From Sulfurimonas sp. (GTDB lineage Bacteria; Campylobacterota; Campylobacteria; Campylobacterales; Sulfurimonadaceae): 15,093 bases of DNA. This document shows, piece after piece, positions 13,285 through 15,093 of this stretch; positions within the stretch are counted from its first letter, which is position 1; every line of letters begins with the position of its first letter. Position numbers and translations under genes: made by a program. The stretch lies in assembly GCA_015487435.1 (NCBI GenBank), contig WFPU01000104.1:1-15093 (forward strand), read 5' to 3'. The notes under the pieces were generated by a model. The model was not told the origin of the DNA, made no database searches, and saw only the letters and a program-made list of their open reading frames with translations.

Positions 13285-15093
13285 CTTATCACAAGAAACA
13301 AAATTAACAATACTATACATTTTTGTTGCTTTTACTTTTTCAGTAGCTATGCGAATGATATGGATTTATCAATTTAATGGATATGAGCCGTTTATGTTTA
13401 ACGGACAGTTTATGATAAATACAAATGATGGATATTTTTGGGCAGAGGGAGCTAGGGATATACTTAGTGGAATTTCACAGGAAAATGATTTATCTCCCAT
13501 TACCCTTGCTCCTTCTCAATTAACGGCATTTTTTACCTATTTACTACCGTTTTCTTTTGAATCAATTATTTTATATATGAGTGTATTTTTAAGTTCACTA
13601 GTTGTAATACCAATTATCTTAATATCAAAAAATCTAAAAAACTTAGAGATGGGTTTTATTGCTGCTCTTTTAGCATCTATAACTTGGAGTTATTATAACC
13701 GTACAATGGTTGGATATTATGATACTGATATGTTAAACATTGTCTTTCCAATGTTTTTGTTATGGTCGATAATAGGGGCTATAAATACAAATCAAGATAA
13801 ATATCTATTAATTGCTGCACTAGATGTATTACTGTATCGTTGGTGGTATCCACAAAGTTTTTCTTTAGAGTTTTCATTTTTTGGTTTAATTTTATTATAC
13901 ACACTTTTTTTCGATAGAAAAAATCTTTATAATTATAAGTTCTTGGCTATCATAATGTTGGCAATGATTAATATAGATGGCTATCTTCGAATTCTATTAG
14001 TACTCGCTGCTTTTTTTATTTTTAAACAAGAAAAATTTCAAAAATATATTTATCATATTTTAGGAATATCTGTTATTTTATTTTTTGCTTCAGGTGGATT
14101 TTCCCCTATTTGGAGCCAGTTAAAGGGCTACATTTTCGCTGGAGATATTATTATTGGTGAAAAAGGATTAGAGCTGCATTTTTATGCAGTGATGCAAACA
14201 ATCCGTGAAGCAGGTAAAATTCCATTTGAAGTTTTTGCAAATCGTATTAGTGGAGATACAATTACTTTTATTTTATCGTTAATTGGTTATGTATGGTTGG
14301 CATTTAAGCACAGAGTTATGTTATTTGCACTCCCTATGATTGGGCTTGGTTTTTTAGCATGGTTTGGTGGACTTAGATTTACTATATATGCAGTGCCAAT
14401 CCTTGCAATGGGTATTGCATTTTTGATAACAGAACTAACTTCAAAAATTACAGATAAAAAAAGTATTAAATATTTTGCTTATTTTATTTTAACTTTTGCT
14501 GTTTTGTATCCAAATTATAAACATATAGATAGCTATAAAGTTCCAACAGTGCTTAATGCAGATGAAGCTAAAATACTTGATTCTCTAAAAAGTATTGCCG
14601 ATAGAGAGGACTATGTAATAGCATGGTGGGATTATGGTTACCCAATAAGATACTATTCAGATGTAAAAACACTTGGAGATGGTGGAAAACATAGTGGTAG
14701 TGTAAATTTTCCAATTAGTTTTGTTTTAACAAATCCTCAACATATAGCTGCAAAGATGGCAAGACTTGATGTGGAATATACAGAAAGTATATTTAAAAAA
14801 ATAAAAGAAAATCGTGAGCTCAAAGAGCCAAAGAAATTAAACATATTTTCAAATATAGAAGAGATGACAAAAGATTATGGATTTAATGATACAAATGATT
14901 TTTTATTGTCTTTAGAAACTGATATTAATTTACCTAAAAAAACTAGAGATATATATCTATATCTGCCTTATAGAATGTTGGATATATATTCAACAGTAAA
15001 AGTATTTTCAAATATTGATTTGATGAATGGAATCAAAGCTAGGCGACCTCTTTTTTATATAAGCAAAAATTTTAAAACAAAAAATAATATTAC
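13277..15093 (+). CDS. pglB: PglB oligosaccharyltransferase (STT3 family), C terminus beyond the window
   Basis: PglB moves a lipid-linked oligosaccharide onto asparagine of periplasmic proteins. About 605 of roughly 710 residues are present, with many transmembrane helices up to about 415 and then the start of the periplasmic domain. Catalytic features match the Campylobacter enzyme: NDGYFWAEGARD with Asp51, the DxD motif GYYDTDM with Asp149 and Asp151, TIRE at 308-311 (equivalent to Glu319), WWDYGYP at 450-456 with the sequon-binding WWDYG, and the M-x-x-I motif in RMLDI. Arg323 in NRISG aligns with Arg331 of C. jejuni, the residue behind the need for Asp or Glu at the -2 position, so a bacterial D/E-x-N-x-S/T sequon is predicted. 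The ATG lies eight bases inside the glycosyltransferase gene, with TAAGAG upstream. Confidence 0.95.
   Translation, partial: MNNLSQETKLTILYIFVAFTFSVAMRMIWIYQFNGYEPFMFNGQFMINTNDGYFWAEGARDILSGISQENDLSPITLAPSQLTAFFTYLLPFSFESIILYMSVFLSSLVVIPIILISKNLKNLEMGFIAALLASITWSYYNRTMVGYYDTDMLNIVFPMFLLWSIIGAINTNQDKYLLIAALDVLLYRWWYPQSFSLEFSFFGLILLYTLFFDRKNLYNYKFLAIIMLAMINIDGYLRILLVLAAFFIFKQEKFQKYIYHILGISVILFFASGGFSPIWSQLKGYIFAGDIIIGEKGLELHFYAVMQTIREAGKIPFEVFANRISGDTITFILSLIGYVWLAFKHRVMLFALPMIGLGFLAWFGGLRFTIYAVPILAMGIAFLITELTSKITDKKSIKYFAYFILTFAVLYPNYKHIDSYKVPTVLNADEAKILDSLKSIADREDYVIAWWDYGYPIRYYSDVKTLGDGGKHSGSVNFPISFVLTNPQHIAAKMARLDVEYTESIFKKIKENRELKEPKKLNIFSNIEEMTKDYGFNDTNDFLLSLETDINLPKKTRDIYLYLPYRMLDIYSTVKVFSNIDLMNGIKARRPLFYISKNFKTKNNI

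Overview
The window is AT-rich and its genes read as Campylobacterota (formerly Epsilonproteobacteria), probably a Sulfurimonas-like relative. The main evidence is a MetK with strong recalled similarity to the Campylobacter enzyme, a menaquinone-by-futalosine gene (MqnE), and a PglB-type bacterial oligosaccharyltransferase. The genus is inference; no search was run.

Layout. 1-656 (minus): N-terminal part of glnD, the PII uridylyltransferase. 657-761: divergent promoter region holding one copy of a dispersed palindromic repeat. 762-2621: an LsrG-like small monooxygenase-fold protein, then the autoinducer-2 kinase LsrK. 2622-2883: a gap filled with nested repeats. 2884-7489: mtnK, mtnA and an NIT-PAS-HD-GYP cyclic-di-GMP phosphodiesterase, packed with overlapping or abutting ends. 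7490-7642: a second composite repeat. 7643-9736: a class II aldolase fused to a short-chain dehydrogenase. 9737-9893: two inverted repeats. 9894-12131: metK and mqnE with no gap. 12132-12252: head-to-head and tandem repeats. 12253-15093: a family 2 glycosyltransferase overlapping pglB, which runs off the window. No gene-free stretch exceeds 300 bases.

How the genes fit. From glnD to mqnE most genes touch S-adenosylmethionine (SAM) or the sugars left after its use. MetK makes SAM and MqnE consumes it. In this phylum one nucleosidase (MTAN, not in the window) is known to cleave SAH, methylthioadenosine, 5'-deoxyadenosine and aminofutalosine. Its sugar products are S-ribosylhomocysteine (which gives AI-2 through LuxS), methylthioribose and 5-deoxyribose. 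LsrK and the LsrG-like protein would handle AI-2. MtnK, MtnA and the aldolase-dehydrogenase fusion could convert methylthioribose or deoxyribose to DHAP plus an aldehyde, which the fused dehydrogenase would process. This resembles the DHAP shunt, but with an unusual RhaD-like fusion as the aldolase; that link is my inference. The last two genes form a separate protein N-glycosylation module.

The second theme is a family of 27-bp palindromic elements, at least ten recognisable copies, with stems that vary while staying paired. They fill the intergenic gaps, form two larger composite elements, and sit in frame inside two conserved enzymes: once, with tandem 21-bp derivatives, in the aldolase fusion, and four times in the glycosyltransferase, where one copy has grown into a seven-unit 24-bp tandem array. 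The insertions use all three forward reading frames and one reverse frame of the element.
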